From assembly GCF_004458765.1 (NCBI RefSeq), contig NZ_SPJX01000287.1, positions 1-43,351 of the forward strand: DNA of 43,351 bases. The letters run 5' to 3'. Position 1 is the stretch's first letter. The number at the start of each line of letters is the position of its first letter. This DNA comes from Microvirga pakistanensis. GTDB taxonomy: Bacteria > Pseudomonadota > Alphaproteobacteria > Rhizobiales > Beijerinckiaceae. The notes beneath the pieces were generated by a model, which was given only the letters and a program-made list of their open reading frames with translations, searched no databases and was not told the DNA's origin. A program made the translations under genes and the position numbers. Positions 34,669-42,962 of the stretch are shown here, in pieces.

Positions 34669-35315
34669 TGGAGGCAAATACTTCTTCCCTTCTATCGCTG
34701 ACCGGCAACGAGGCGCGGGACGAAATCGTCCGCGCCGCAGCCGAAGTTTTCATGGAGTTCGGCTTCGCGGCTACGTCCATCGACGCCGTGGCCGAGCGGC
34801 TGGGAGCGACCAAGGGACGGATCTATCACTATTACGGCAGCAAGGCGGAGCTATACTTCGACGTGCAGATTGCCGCTATGGAAAAGCTGATCCGTGAGAT
34901 CGAGCCAATCGCCAAAGGGTCGGGCAACGCCGCTGAGCGCCTCGAGGCGATGGCGTTGCGTCACACGACGATCCTCATGGAAGATCTCTCGATGCAGAAG
35001 GTCGCCGTTCGGGGTCTGGAGCGGGAGCTTCTCGGCGCAGTCGCCGCACGGCATGCCAAGACCCTGCGCTCAATCATCCGCCTGCGCGACGACTACGAGC
35101 AGATCTTCGCCGAGGTCATCGACGACGGGATACGCGACGGTCTGTTCGTGGATCTTCCGCCGCGCCTTGCGACCAAGCCGTTCTTCGGAGCCCTGAACTG
35201 GCTCACGGTTTGGTACGTGCCGCGCCGTCTGCAGACGGTGGAGGACATTGCCGAGATTGCCCGTACCCTGACCGGATGCGCCATGCGCGGAATTCTTAAA
35301 GGAGCTCACCCTTGA
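34668..35315 (+). CDS. TetR-family repressor, probable regulator of both catabolic operons
   Basis: 215 aa from ATG 34668, overlapping the preceding stop, with GGAG nearby. The N-terminal helix-turn-helix (about 20-66) reads FGFAATSIDAVAERLGATKG then RIYHYYGSKAELYFD, a strong TetR match. The larger C-terminal part is the ligand-binding domain and ends NWLTVWYVPRR...IARTLTGCAMRGIL, the form seen in TetR proteins that sense acyl-CoA or related pathway intermediates. It is encoded inside the operon it probably controls. The matching palindromes at 28748-28765 and 28860-28877 are the likely operators; an acyl-CoA of the pathway is the likely inducer. Confidence 0.92.
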   Translation: MEANTSSLLSLTGNEARDEIVRAAAEVFMEFGFAATSIDAVAERLGATKGRIYHYYGSKAELYFDVQIAAMEKLIREIEPIAKGSGNAAERLEAMALRHTTILMEDLSMQKVAVRGLERELLGAVAARHAKTLRSIIRLRDDYEQIFAEVIDDGIRDGLFVDLPPRLATKPFFGALNWLTVWYVPRRLQTVEDIAEIARTLTGCAMRGILKGAHP

Positions 35316-36646
35316 ATGCTCAAATTATCCGACCGTATTCCAATGACGTCTGGGATCCCGTCGAGACATGGTCCCGGGATCGGATCGAGGAGTTGCAGCT
35401 CAATGCCCTGAAGACGCAGCTCGCCCGCGTTGAAGCCAAGAGCGCCTATTACCAGAAGGTCTTCAAGCAGGTCGGGTTCTCGGCTGGGGACTTCAAGAGT
35501 TTTGAGGATCTGCGCCGTTTGCCAATCACCCGCAAGGCCGACTACGTGGCGGGCCTTCAGGAGGATCCGCCTTTCGGGACCATGCGCGCCGTGGAGCTGA
35601 ACGAGGCGGTGCGCGTGCACTTCTCGTCGGGCACGACCGGGCGTCCGTCGCCGGTGCTGTGGTCGAAGCGCGACATCGAACGTTGGGCCGATCTCTATGC
35701 CCGCTATCTCTACGCCCAGGGGCTGCGCGCCGGCGACGTGTTCCAGTGCATGTTCAACTACTCGTGGTTCGTTGGGGGATTGGGTGCGACGCTTGCCGCG
35801 CAACATATCGGCGCGCTGGTGATCCCCGGCGGCTCGGTGGACACCAAGCGGCAGATCGAAACCATCAAGGAATACCGCACCAAGTGCGTCATCGGCACGC
35901 CGTCCTTCATGGCCCATGTGGCGGAAGCAGCCGAGGAGATGGGCGTCGATCTCGCGTCCTCTACGGTCAGTATGGTGTGCGTCGGTGGCGAGCCCGGCGC
36001 GAGCATCCCCGGCACCCGCGAGCGTCTGGAGCGCATGTGGGGCGCGAAGATGTTCGATTGCTACGGCGCGCTAGAGTGCCAGCCCATCGGCTGGGACACC
36101 GCCCTGCAGCTCGGGCCTCAGATCGCCGAGGACTTCATCTATGTGGAGATTCTCGACCCGGATACTCTGGAACCCGTCGAGGACGGCGAGCGCGGCGTTC
36201 TCGTGCTTACCCACCTCGACAAGGAGGCCTGTCCGCTCGTGCGCTGGTGGACGGGCGACGTGGTCGTCCGCGACCGCGCGCCGACACCGGACGGACGTAC
36301 CCACGCGACCCTGAGAGGCGGCGTTCTGGGCCGCGCGGACGACATGCTCATCGTTCGGGGCGTCAATCTGTTTCCGAGCGCCGTCGAGGACATCGTGCGC
36401 GCTTTCCCGGGCACGACCAACGAATACGTCCTCGTTATCGACGATTCCGTGAAGGATCCGAAGTCCGGCTTTCTTACGGGCGTGAAGCTGCGCGTCGAGC
36501 GCACGGATGATGCGCCCGAGGATTTGGGCGAGAAGCTCTCATACCGGCTGCGCGAGCGCCTGCAGGTCCGCTTCGTAGTCGAGGTTTTGCCGGCAGGTTC
36601 CCTGCCTCGCACGGTCCACAAGGCCAAGCGCGTTATCACGGAGTAG
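35312..36646 (+). CDS. PaaK-like AMP-forming CoA ligase
   Basis: 444 aa from a TTG start at 35312 that overlaps the TetR stop (TTGA); AAAGGAG lies 7 nt upstream, which decides the start. It is a member of the adenylate-forming superfamily close to phenylacetate-CoA ligase. Motifs: P-loop HFSSGTTGRPSP (about 103-114), CYGALECQPIGWD (adenine/acyl pocket) and GRADDMLIVRGVNLFPSAVED (hinge and C-domain). It activates a carboxylic acid to its CoA thioester with ATP. In this operon it is the likely first step after import. The acid could be aromatic or alicyclic; specificity cannot be read from the sequence. Confidence 0.92.
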   Translation: MNAQIIRPYSNDVWDPVETWSRDRIEELQLNALKTQLARVEAKSAYYQKVFKQVGFSAGDFKSFEDLRRLPITRKADYVAGLQEDPPFGTMRAVELNEAVRVHFSSGTTGRPSPVLWSKRDIERWADLYARYLYAQGLRAGDVFQCMFNYSWFVGGLGATLAAQHIGALVIPGGSVDTKRQIETIKEYRTKCVIGTPSFMAHVAEAAEEMGVDLASSTVSMVCVGGEPGASIPGTRERLERMWGAKMFDCYGALECQPIGWDTALQLGPQIAEDFIYVEILDPDTLEPVEDGERGVLVLTHLDKEACPLVRWWTGDVVVRDRAPTPDGRTHATLRGGVLGRADDMLIVRGVNLFPSAVEDIVRAFPGTTNEYVLVIDDSVKDPKSGFLTGVKLRVERTDDAPEDLGEKLSYRLRERLQVRFVVEVLPAGSLPRTVHKAKRVITE

Positions 36647-36651
36647 GCATC

Positions 36652-37734
36652 ATGGCAGCGCCGCGTCCGCTTGAAGGTAAACGCGTTATCGAGTTGTCGC
36701 AGTTCATTGCCGGACCGACAGCGGCGCAACTTCTGGCGGACTTCGGGGCCGAGGTCATCAAGATCGAGGCTCCGGCCGGCGACGGGTCGCGCGGGCTTCC
36801 GGGCACCGCGTTCGGCAGCGTCTATACGCGCAGCTTCAACACGTCGAAGGAGAGCCTCATCATCGACACGCGCCAGGAGGCGGATCGCACAAAGCTGTTC
36901 GACCTTTTGAACAATGCGGACGCACTCGTCTGTAACCTCGCGCCGGGTGCCCTGAGGCGCCTCGAACTGGACGCGGTATCCATTCGCCACCGGTTCCCCC
37001 GCCTGATCGCCACGCTCGTGTCCGGCTACGGCCAACAGGACGACCGGACCTGCATGGACACCATCGCTCAATGCGAGAGCGGCTTCGCATGGCTCAATGG
37101 AGCCGAGGACGGCAGTCCGCGCATCTCCACGAGCTGGCCCGCCGACTTTTTCTCAGGTCTCTACGCGGCCCTCTCCACCGCCATGGCTCTGGCGGAGACC
37201 AACCGCACCGAGGGCTGCATCATCGACATCTCCATGATGGAGATCGCCGCCGCCATGCTGCTCGGGCCCGCAGCCCTTCTGGTTTCTGAAGGCGGTACGC
37301 CTGCGCCCGGCACCGGCAACCGCGACCGCGCCTCGGCTCCTTCGGGCATCTATCCGTGCCAGGACGGCTACGTCTACATCTATGGGGGGCTCGACCCTTA
37401 TTGGGCAAAGCTGAAAGGCATCGTCGGCGGAAGCGACGCGCCTGCAGGCGAACGTCTCGCCCAGGCGGAGGAATTCGACCGGCAAGTCAGCGCATGGACA
37501 TCGCAGTATACCCGCGAGGCCGTGCTCTCCGTCATGAATGAACTCGCCATTCCGGCAGGCTCCGTGCGCGACCCCATGAACGCCGTGGAGATGATCCGCA
37601 ACTTGCGCGACGGCGCGGTGAGTCGCCGGCTCGAGACCGGCGAGCACGTGCCCAGCTTTCCCGCCCTGTTCGACGGCGAACGTGTCCACCGTTCGCCAGC
37701 CCCAACGCTCGGCGGCAGCCGCCGAGCCGATTGA
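36652..37734 (+). CDS. CaiB/BaiF family (class III) CoA transferase, first copy
   Basis: 360 aa, somewhat shorter than usual (about 400). The N-terminal motif IAGPTAAQLLADFGAEVIKIE is typical, and Asp165 (in WPADFFSGLYAALS) is the expected catalytic Asp that carries CoA. The C-terminal lobe is compact. Class III transferases move CoA between acids without ATP. It starts 5 nt after the CoA ligase gene. Its stop lies 14 nt before the SDR gene. With the second CoA transferase (38577-39761) it may recycle CoA between pathway acids; the two are clearly different proteins, not a recent duplication. Confidence 0.91.
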   Translation: MAAPRPLEGKRVIELSQFIAGPTAAQLLADFGAEVIKIEAPAGDGSRGLPGTAFGSVYTRSFNTSKESLIIDTRQEADRTKLFDLLNNADALVCNLAPGALRRLELDAVSIRHRFPRLIATLVSGYGQQDDRTCMDTIAQCESGFAWLNGAEDGSPRISTSWPADFFSGLYAALSTAMALAETNRTEGCIIDISMMEIAAAMLLGPAALLVSEGGTPAPGTGNRDRASAPSGIYPCQDGYVYIYGGLDPYWAKLKGIVGGSDAPAGERLAQAEEFDRQVSAWTSQYTREAVLSVMNELAIPAGSVRDPMNAVEMIRNLRDGAVSRRLETGEHVPSFPALFDGERVHRSPAPTLGGSRRAD

Positions 37735-37748
37735 CCCGGAGCAACGCT

Positions 37749-38567
37749 ATGTCCTCAACCTCCTTCAACGATCCTTATGACGCCTCCGTGCTCCGCGAGG
37801 GTCTTCTCGTGAACCGCTCGGCCTTCGTGTCCGGTGCAGGCTCCGGCATTGGCCGCGCCATCGTGCTTCGCCTCGTGCAGCTCGGCATGCACGTCTTCGG
37901 CACAGGCCGCCGCGTCGAGATGCTGGAGGAGACGGCGGGCCTCACGAAAGGCATGGCCGGGCAGTTCACCTACAAGCCTTGCAATGTTCGCGACACGGAC
38001 GCCGTCGAGGCGCTTGTCCGTGAGGCCGGCGAGAGCCGGGGGATCGACCTTCTGGTCAACAATGCGGGCGGGCAGTTCTTCGCGCCTGCTACCGCGATCA
38101 GCCGTAAGGGCTGGGACGCGGTGATCGACCTGAATCTGAGTGCGGTTTTCACCGTCACGAAGGCGGCTTATCCTTACCTCAAGGTCAGCCGCGGCAGCGT
38201 GGCAAGCATCTCGCTCTCAGGCGTCGACCGAGGGTCCATGGGGCTCGCGCATTCCATCGCCGCGCGCGCGGGCGTTCTCGGCATGACGCGGTCGCTCGCG
38301 CTCGAATGGGCGAAGGACGGCATCCGGCTCAACTGCATCGCACCCGGCACGGTGGTCACGGAAGGTCTCGCCGGAGAGGCAGCGCGTCCCATGCTTGAGC
38401 GGCTGGTGGAAGCCACGCCCATGGGCATTCCAACTTCGGTCGAGGAGGTGGCGGAACTCGTCGCTTACCTCGCAAGCCCCGCCGGACGCTTGATGACCGG
38501 CCAACTCATCCAGATCGACGGCGCCGCACATCTTGGACCTGGCCTTCACATGATCGCTGCCGAGTAG
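37749..38567 (+). CDS. SDR-family oxidoreductase lacking the YxxxK active site (enoyl/dienoyl-CoA reductase-like)
   Basis: 272 aa from ATG 37749, with CGGAG upstream; an in-frame TTG at 37731 overlaps the preceding stop. The Rossmann motif SGAGSGIGRA (28-37) and NNAG (104-107) are intact. At the usual YxxxK the sequence reads HSIAARAGV (168-176), giving Ser169 and Arg173. Loss of the Tyr with an xAAKAG/xAARAG pattern is known in 2,4-dienoyl-CoA and peroxisomal trans-2-enoyl-CoA reductases, followed here by the same LTRSLALEW-like helix (MTRSLALEWA). It is therefore more likely a reductase of an unsaturated acyl-CoA than an alcohol dehydrogenase. Confidence 0.88.
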   Translation: MSSTSFNDPYDASVLREGLLVNRSAFVSGAGSGIGRAIVLRLVQLGMHVFGTGRRVEMLEETAGLTKGMAGQFTYKPCNVRDTDAVEALVREAGESRGIDLLVNNAGGQFFAPATAISRKGWDAVIDLNLSAVFTVTKAAYPYLKVSRGSVASISLSGVDRGSMGLAHSIAARAGVLGMTRSLALEWAKDGIRLNCIAPGTVVTEGLAGEAARPMLERLVEATPMGIPTSVEEVAELVAYLASPAGRLMTGQLIQIDGAAHLGPGLHMIAAE

Positions 38568-38576
38568 GAACGCACT

Positions 38577-39761
38577 ATGCTGGCCTTAGAGGGAATAAAG
38601 GTTCTCGATCTGTCGCGGGTGCTTGCGGGACCATGGTGCACACAGACTCTCGCCGACCTCGGGGCCGATGTATGGAAGATCGAGGAGCCGACCAAGGGTG
38701 ACGACACGCGAAGCTGGATGCCGCCCGAGATCAACGGCGAGTCCACTTATTTCCTGTGCTGCAACCGTTCGAAGCAATCGGTAGCCATCGACATGAAGGG
38801 CCCTGAAGGACGGGCCACGGTGCGCCGCTTGGCCGAGAAGGCGGATGTACTGGTGGAGAATTTCCGGACAGGGGCGCTCGACCGCTTTGGGCTCGGTTAT
38901 GAGCAACTCGCGGCGGTCAATCCGCGCCTGATCTATTGCTCCATCTCGGGTTATGGCCGCACCGGCTCCCGCGCCGAGGAGGCTGGTTACGACTTCGCGA
39001 TCCAGGCGGAAAGCGGCCTCATGGCCATCACAGGCGAACCGGATGGCTCGCCGATGAAGCACGGTGTTGCGATTACCGATATCGTGACTGGTATGAACGC
39101 CACGCAGGCGATTCTGGCGGCGCTCCTTGCGCGCGAAAAGACCGGGCGGGGGCAACTCATCGACGTCTCCCTGTTCGACTCCGCCGTCGCCCTTCTGGCC
39201 AATGTCGGCTCAGGGTACCTGGCAACGGGAAGCGAGCCCAGGCGGTACGGCAACGCGCATGCAACGGTCGTGCCTTATCAACTCTTCGACACCGCCGATG
39301 GAGTGCTGGCGCTTGCGGTCGGCAATGACCTTCAGTTCAAGAACTTGTGCCTTCTAGTTCTCGAACGTCCTGATCTCTGGTCCGACGAACGATATAAGAA
39401 GAACCGTGATCGCGTTCTGAACCGGAGTGACCTGATCCCGGCCCTTGCGGAGGTGTTCCGCACACGCGGCACGGCAGATTGGATTACGCTGCTCAAGCAG
39501 GCTGGCGTTCCTGCGGGGCAGGTTCGAAAAGTGTCCGAAGTCTTCTCCAGCCCCGAAGTGGCGGAACGCGAGATCGTGGCTGAGGTGCCGGATGAGCGGC
39601 ACGGAACTTTGCGAATGACCGCTTCGCCCCTGCGGTTCTCAGGAACGCCTGTGCGGCCGCCGGCAGCACCTCCGCGGCTCGGAGAGCATACCGGCCAGGT
39701 CCTCAAGCGAGAGCTCGGGATGAGCGAAGAGGAAATCAGACGGATCAAAGCGCCAACCTAA
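38577..39761 (+). CDS. CaiB/BaiF family (class III) CoA transferase, second copy
   Basis: 394 aa, standard family length; AGGAA lies 7 nt upstream. Motifs: VLDLSRVLAGPWCTQTLADLG (9-29), KIEEPTKGDDTRSW, VENFRTGALDRFGL and catalytic Asp168 in VAITDIVTGMNA. It moves CoA between a donor acyl-CoA and an acid. It starts 9 nt after the SDR stop. The ending (FSGTPVRPPAAPPRLGEHT) is typical of the family. Its role beside the AMP-forming ligase is probably activation of a different acid, or product-to-substrate CoA recycling. Confidence 0.94.
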   Translation: MLALEGIKVLDLSRVLAGPWCTQTLADLGADVWKIEEPTKGDDTRSWMPPEINGESTYFLCCNRSKQSVAIDMKGPEGRATVRRLAEKADVLVENFRTGALDRFGLGYEQLAAVNPRLIYCSISGYGRTGSRAEEAGYDFAIQAESGLMAITGEPDGSPMKHGVAITDIVTGMNATQAILAALLAREKTGRGQLIDVSLFDSAVALLANVGSGYLATGSEPRRYGNAHATVVPYQLFDTADGVLALAVGNDLQFKNLCLLVLERPDLWSDERYKKNRDRVLNRSDLIPALAEVFRTRGTADWITLLKQAGVPAGQVRKVSEVFSSPEVAEREIVAEVPDERHGTLRMTASPLRFSGTPVRPPAAPPRLGEHTGQVLKRELGMSEEEIRRIKAPT

Positions 39762-39819
39762 GGATTCAAAAGATCTTACAACTCGACAGTGATCAGGGAC
39801 ATCGCGCTAGGAAAGATGG

Positions 39820-40275
39820 GTGAACGGTATGCCTTCCACATTCTCGGAGCCTGGATCTCCTAGTGTCTTCGATCCTGCTCGAGAGGGTTGGATCATCCGG
39901 GAGGACGAGCCCGGTTTCATGGTGCTGATCGGCCCTTTGTGGCAGCAGGGCGACGGACAGGATCTCACCTTTGGCTTCCTTGCGGAGGACAAGCACCTCA
40001 ACAGACGGGGTGTGGTGCATGGCGGCATGCTGATGGCATTCGCCGATCAGGCGCTCGGGCTTACTGCCAGAGAGCTCACAGGCGGCTTACCCCAGGCAAC
40101 GATCCAGCTCGATACGCACTTTATCGCTCCGGCCGTTGCCGGAGAGTTTATCAGCGTTAAGGCCGAGGTTGTCCGGCGCACGCGCTCGATCCTGTTCATG
40201 CGCGGGACGCTGCGAGTCGGCGAGCGCTCTGTCGCCTCCTCGCAAGGGATATGGAAGGTGCTCTCGAAAGACTGA
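39820..40275 (+). CDS. PaaI-like hotdog thioesterase
   Basis: 151 aa from GTG 39820, with AGGA 7 nt upstream; ATG 39829 is an alternative giving 148 aa. The hotdog motif RRGVVHGGMLMAFADQALGL carries the HGG and the acidic residue used by PaaI-type acyl-CoA thioesterases. It hydrolyses acyl-CoA, probably releasing CoA from dead-end intermediates. It follows the second CoA transferase by 58 nt and precedes the second binding-protein gene by 34 nt, so it is probably part of the plus operon. Confidence 0.9.
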   Translation: MNGMPSTFSEPGSPSVFDPAREGWIIREDEPGFMVLIGPLWQQGDGQDLTFGFLAEDKHLNRRGVVHGGMLMAFADQALGLTARELTGGLPQATIQLDTHFIAPAVAGEFISVKAEVVRRTRSILFMRGTLRVGERSVASSQGIWKVLSKD

Positions 40276-40309
40276 GTTGATCCAGCAAGGGAATCCCAGG
40301 GAGGAAGCC

Positions 40310-41464
40310 ATGAAGACCACTCTAAAAGCACTTGCGTTAGCTGCATTAAGCGCATTCGCGGGGGCTAGCGCGCATGCCCAGCAAAGCCCGGTCAAAGTCG
40401 GCGTGATCCTGCCGCTGAGTGGCGGAGCAGGACCTCAAGGCCAGCATGTGACCCAAGCCATTCAGGCTATGGCGGCGATCATCAACGAGTCCGGCGGCGT
40501 TATGGGCAGACCAATCGAGATCCTGAGCCGAGACGATGAATCGACGCCGGCGATCGGTGTCTCTCGAGCGAATGAGTTGCTCACCCAAGGTGTCTCGGTG
40601 ATTATCGAGGGGTGGAACAGCCCGGTGGCGCTAGCCATGCAGCCCGTCATCAGCCGTGCAGGCATTCTTGATATCACAGCGTTTGCAAGTGCGGATGCCA
40701 TTCTTTCCGGTGAAGGGAATCCTCTTGCGATACGGCTCAATGCCTCGAACTCTCAGGGTGGAGCTGCCGTTGCTGCTGTCATAGCTAACAAGTTAAAGGC
40801 AAAGCGCGTCGCATTTTTGACTCAGAACGACGCTTATGGGAATGGCACCCAGGCTTCTATTGAAGCTGAGTTGAAGCGGCTTGGATACGCGTATGAAAAA
40901 GTGGCAGAGGAGAAATTTCCCTTCACCCAATCGGACTTTCGGGTGGCTCTGACTAACGTCAAGGCCGCGAACCCTGATGTCACTGTCGCCATCAACGCGA
41001 ATGAAGGTTTAGGGATGCCAGCCCTCATCCGCCAATCGCGCCAGATCCGATTGCCGGGTCAGCTCCTGGCAGCGTTAGGCACTGTTGCGCCAAGCGTCAT
41101 CTCTGTTGCTGGCGATGCGGCCAATGGCCTGATGGGAACCGATATATACTTTCCCGACGTGGAGCCATTCGCCTCGAATGAGGTGAATAGGAAGTTCGTA
41201 GCAAAGACGAGAGAATTGTTCAATTATACTCCCGACAAGTTCATGGCGGTGGGAGCCTTTGCGTTGCAGGTCTGGGCTATGGCGGCGAATGAGCTGAAGA
41301 CCCTCGATAAGGAGCCTCTCGCTAAGCGCATCCGCGGCGGAAGCCTCAAGAACACGATCTTTGGCGATGCAACGTTCGAGACTAATGGGCAGCTCAAATC
41401 CCGGATCTATACCTTCTCCGTTCAGGAACAGAAGATCGTAGTGGATCTGGCTCAAAGCAATTAG
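40310..41464 (+). CDS. Periplasmic substrate-binding protein of a Liv-type ABC importer (copy 2)
   Basis: 384 aa; GGGAGGAAGCC lies just before the ATG. The signal peptide MKTTLKALALAALSAFAGAS ends at AHAQ. The mature protein matches copy 1 (28929-30089) along its whole length, by eye roughly four of five residues (VKVGVILPLSGGAGPQGQHV; RDDESTPAIGVSRANEL). Third codon positions are visibly richer in A/T than in copy 1 (for example GCATTTTTGACTCAGAAC). No ATPase or permease genes accompany it, so it probably shares the operon's transporter and may widen its substrate range. Confidence 0.93.
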   Translation: MKTTLKALALAALSAFAGASAHAQQSPVKVGVILPLSGGAGPQGQHVTQAIQAMAAIINESGGVMGRPIEILSRDDESTPAIGVSRANELLTQGVSVIIEGWNSPVALAMQPVISRAGILDITAFASADAILSGEGNPLAIRLNASNSQGGAAVAAVIANKLKAKRVAFLTQNDAYGNGTQASIEAELKRLGYAYEKVAEEKFPFTQSDFRVALTNVKAANPDVTVAINANEGLGMPALIRQSRQIRLPGQLLAALGTVAPSVISVAGDAANGLMGTDIYFPDVEPFASNEVNRKFVAKTRELFNYTPDKFMAVGAFALQVWAMAANELKTLDKEPLAKRIRGGSLKNTIFGDATFETNGQLKSRIYTFSVQEQKIVVDLAQSN

Positions 41465-41813
41465 TTCAATGCGCTCCGCGCCGGCCTCGACGTCCACACG
41501 ATGCCGCCGATCAACGTCGAGCTCCGGCGCGGATGAAACGTATCGCTGCACAGCGACAGCAGCATCGTCAGACAGGGGCTGCCTCCAACATACTGAACCT
41601 CCAACCTCCGGTATGTCAGGGTGGGGTCGAGGCCCGTTCTGTTATAGGTCGCTCCGCCAAAGTCCGCTGACCTGCCGGTGGGCTATGTCGGCTCCTGGCA
41701 CGGCGCCGAAGTAATGCTTTGGTCCGCTCGCCGCGCCTCAGCAGACCTTCAGAATGGGCAGGGGGGCTTCAGAGGCGGAGTCCGAGCTGACCGTCGCTGG
41801 TGGAGATCGTGCA
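41465..41813. other. Intergenic region after the catabolic operon
   Basis: No supported gene in 349 bases. A short open tail right after the stop (NALRAGLDVHTMPPINVELRRG) has no start of its own. At 41588-41616 the half-sites ACATACT and GGTATGT of the TetR-type operator recur, but 15 nt apart instead of 4, with a tandem AACCTCC between them. No clear terminator was found. Confidence 0.5.
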
Positions 41814-41987
41814 TCACGACTGTACGTTGCGCCGAACTGCTTCCGCCTTTTCACGGGTCTTGCGCTCGGAGGGCTTCTCGTAGGCTTTGCGCTGCTTCAT
41901 CTCACGGAAGATGCCTTCGCGCTGCATCTTCCTCTTGAGCGCCCTGAGTGCCTGATCGACATAGTTATCGCGTACCAATACCTGCAA
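41814..41987 (-). CDS. rpsU: Ribosomal protein S21-like protein, C-terminally shortened, TTG start
   Basis: 57 aa from a TTG at 41987. The sequence is a clear S21: [20 protein letters not shown], then [20 protein letters not shown], then [11 protein letters not shown]. Alphaproteobacterial S21 usually continues with a basic RARKLARK-type tail; here four other residues (NVQS) and a stop follow, giving 57 instead of about 70 or more. No strong ribosome-binding site is visible. S21 sits on the 30S platform and helps mRNA start-site pairing. This could be an accessory paralogue, or a decaying one. It neighbours a cold-shock gene on the opposite strand, a pairing often seen in these bacteria. Confidence 0.75.
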   Translation of the reverse strand: MQVLVRDNYVDQALRALKRKMQREGIFREMKQRKAYEKPSERKTREKAEAVRRNVQS

Positions 41988-42320
41988 AACGGCGTCCAAT
42001 CTCTTGCTGTGAACGGGCCGGCGGACCTGGCGCATGCTGCGGGCGATGGTGGTCGGCTGGAAAGAGGGGGCTTTCGCCCTCCTGGCGAGGCCCGACCTTG
42101 GCATGATGTTACGCCGTGTGATGGATTTCCTCGTCCAAGACGAGCAAAAAGCAATCCCTACCCAACAGTTTAAGAGACAACCGCGACGCGGCATAGGGAC
42201 ACCGATCTCTGGATACCTCATCCGAGACCTCATCGTGGGCCGGCAAGCATCTTGCCCTGACGTGGCTGAAGCGCTACGCCTCTAGGTGGAAACCAACAAT
42301 AGACGTCAGAAGGCAGACCA
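41988..42320. other. Intergenic region between S21-like and cold-shock genes
   Basis: 333 bases shared by two divergent genes. The open frames here (for example 42034-42285 on the + strand) show no family features. The region should hold both promoters and, for the cold-shock gene, a regulatory 5' leader. I could not assign promoter elements with confidence. Confidence 0.4.
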
Positions 42321-42962
42321 ATGGGCCGGGGTAACGAGCACCGCAGCCGCCAGCGCCAATTCGGCGCTCAACCAGCCGATCCTTGGGGCGATTATGCCCC
42401 GCCACCGTCCCATGACCGGACGCCGCGCCCACAGACCTCACGCGCATCGTCCAGCCGCGAGACCCAGGCGCGGGTGAAGTGGTTCAACCCCGAGAAGGGG
42501 TTTGGCTTCGTCGAGCTGACGGATGGCTCGGGCGAGGCCTTTCTGCACATCAGGCAGGTTGAGGCCGCGGGCCATGGCAATCTGCCCTCCGGCACGACCC
42601 TGGCTGTCCAGGTTGGACCAGGCCAGAAGGGCCCTCAGGTTAACGAGATCCTGCATGTCGACACCAGCACGGCAGAGCCTGAGCCACCGCGGCGTGGGCC
42701 ACGTCCGGCAGGACGTCCGGGTCACCCCCGCCCGGCAGGGGCACCCGTCGCTTCGCCAGACGCTTTGGGGACGGTGAAGTGGTACGACGAGGTGAAGGGC
42801 TTCGGCTTTGTCGCTGTGGAGGGCGAGAGCAAGGACCTGTTCGTTCACGTCTCGGTTCTGCAACGCGCTGGCCTGGCCCGATTGGATCAAGGGCAGACGG
42901 TTCGCGTCGCGATCGTGGAGGGGCGCAAGGGCCGTGAAGTCGGGGCCATCGAACTCGCTTGA
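42321..42962 (+). CDS. Double cold-shock-domain protein
   Basis: 213 aa; AAGGCAG lies upstream of the ATG. An Arg/Gln/Pro-rich N-terminus (1-48) precedes cold-shock domain 1 (about 50-113; VKWFNPEKGFGFVEL with RNP1 at 59-66, RNP2-like AFLHI at 73-77). A Pro/Arg/Gly-rich linker (about 116-145) leads to domain 2 (about 148-212; VKWYDEVKGFGFVAV, LFVHV at 173-177). Each domain is an OB fold that binds single-stranded RNA or DNA, so the protein probably acts as an RNA chaperone with two binding sites. Two-domain cold-shock proteins are common in Rhizobiales. It lies divergent from the S21-like gene. Confidence 0.92.
   Translation: MGRGNEHRSRQRQFGAQPADPWGDYAPPPSHDRTPRPQTSRASSSRETQARVKWFNPEKGFGFVELTDGSGEAFLHIRQVEAAGHGNLPSGTTLAVQVGPGQKGPQVNEILHVDTSTAEPEPPRRGPRPAGRPGHPRPAGAPVASPDALGTVKWYDEVKGFGFVAVEGESKDLFVHVSVLQRAGLARLDQGQTVRVAIVEGRKGREVGAIELA

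Noticed and set aside
41465..41530. Tail-like peptide (NALRAGLDVHTMPPINVELRRG) right after the second binding protein
   Set aside because: It has no start codon of its own and is too short to assign; it might be a remnant of a deleted gene, but nothing supports a specific family.
42034..42285. 83-codon frame on the + strand overlapping the start region of the S21-like gene
   Set aside because: The product shows no family features and it runs antisense to the upstream part of the S21-like frame.
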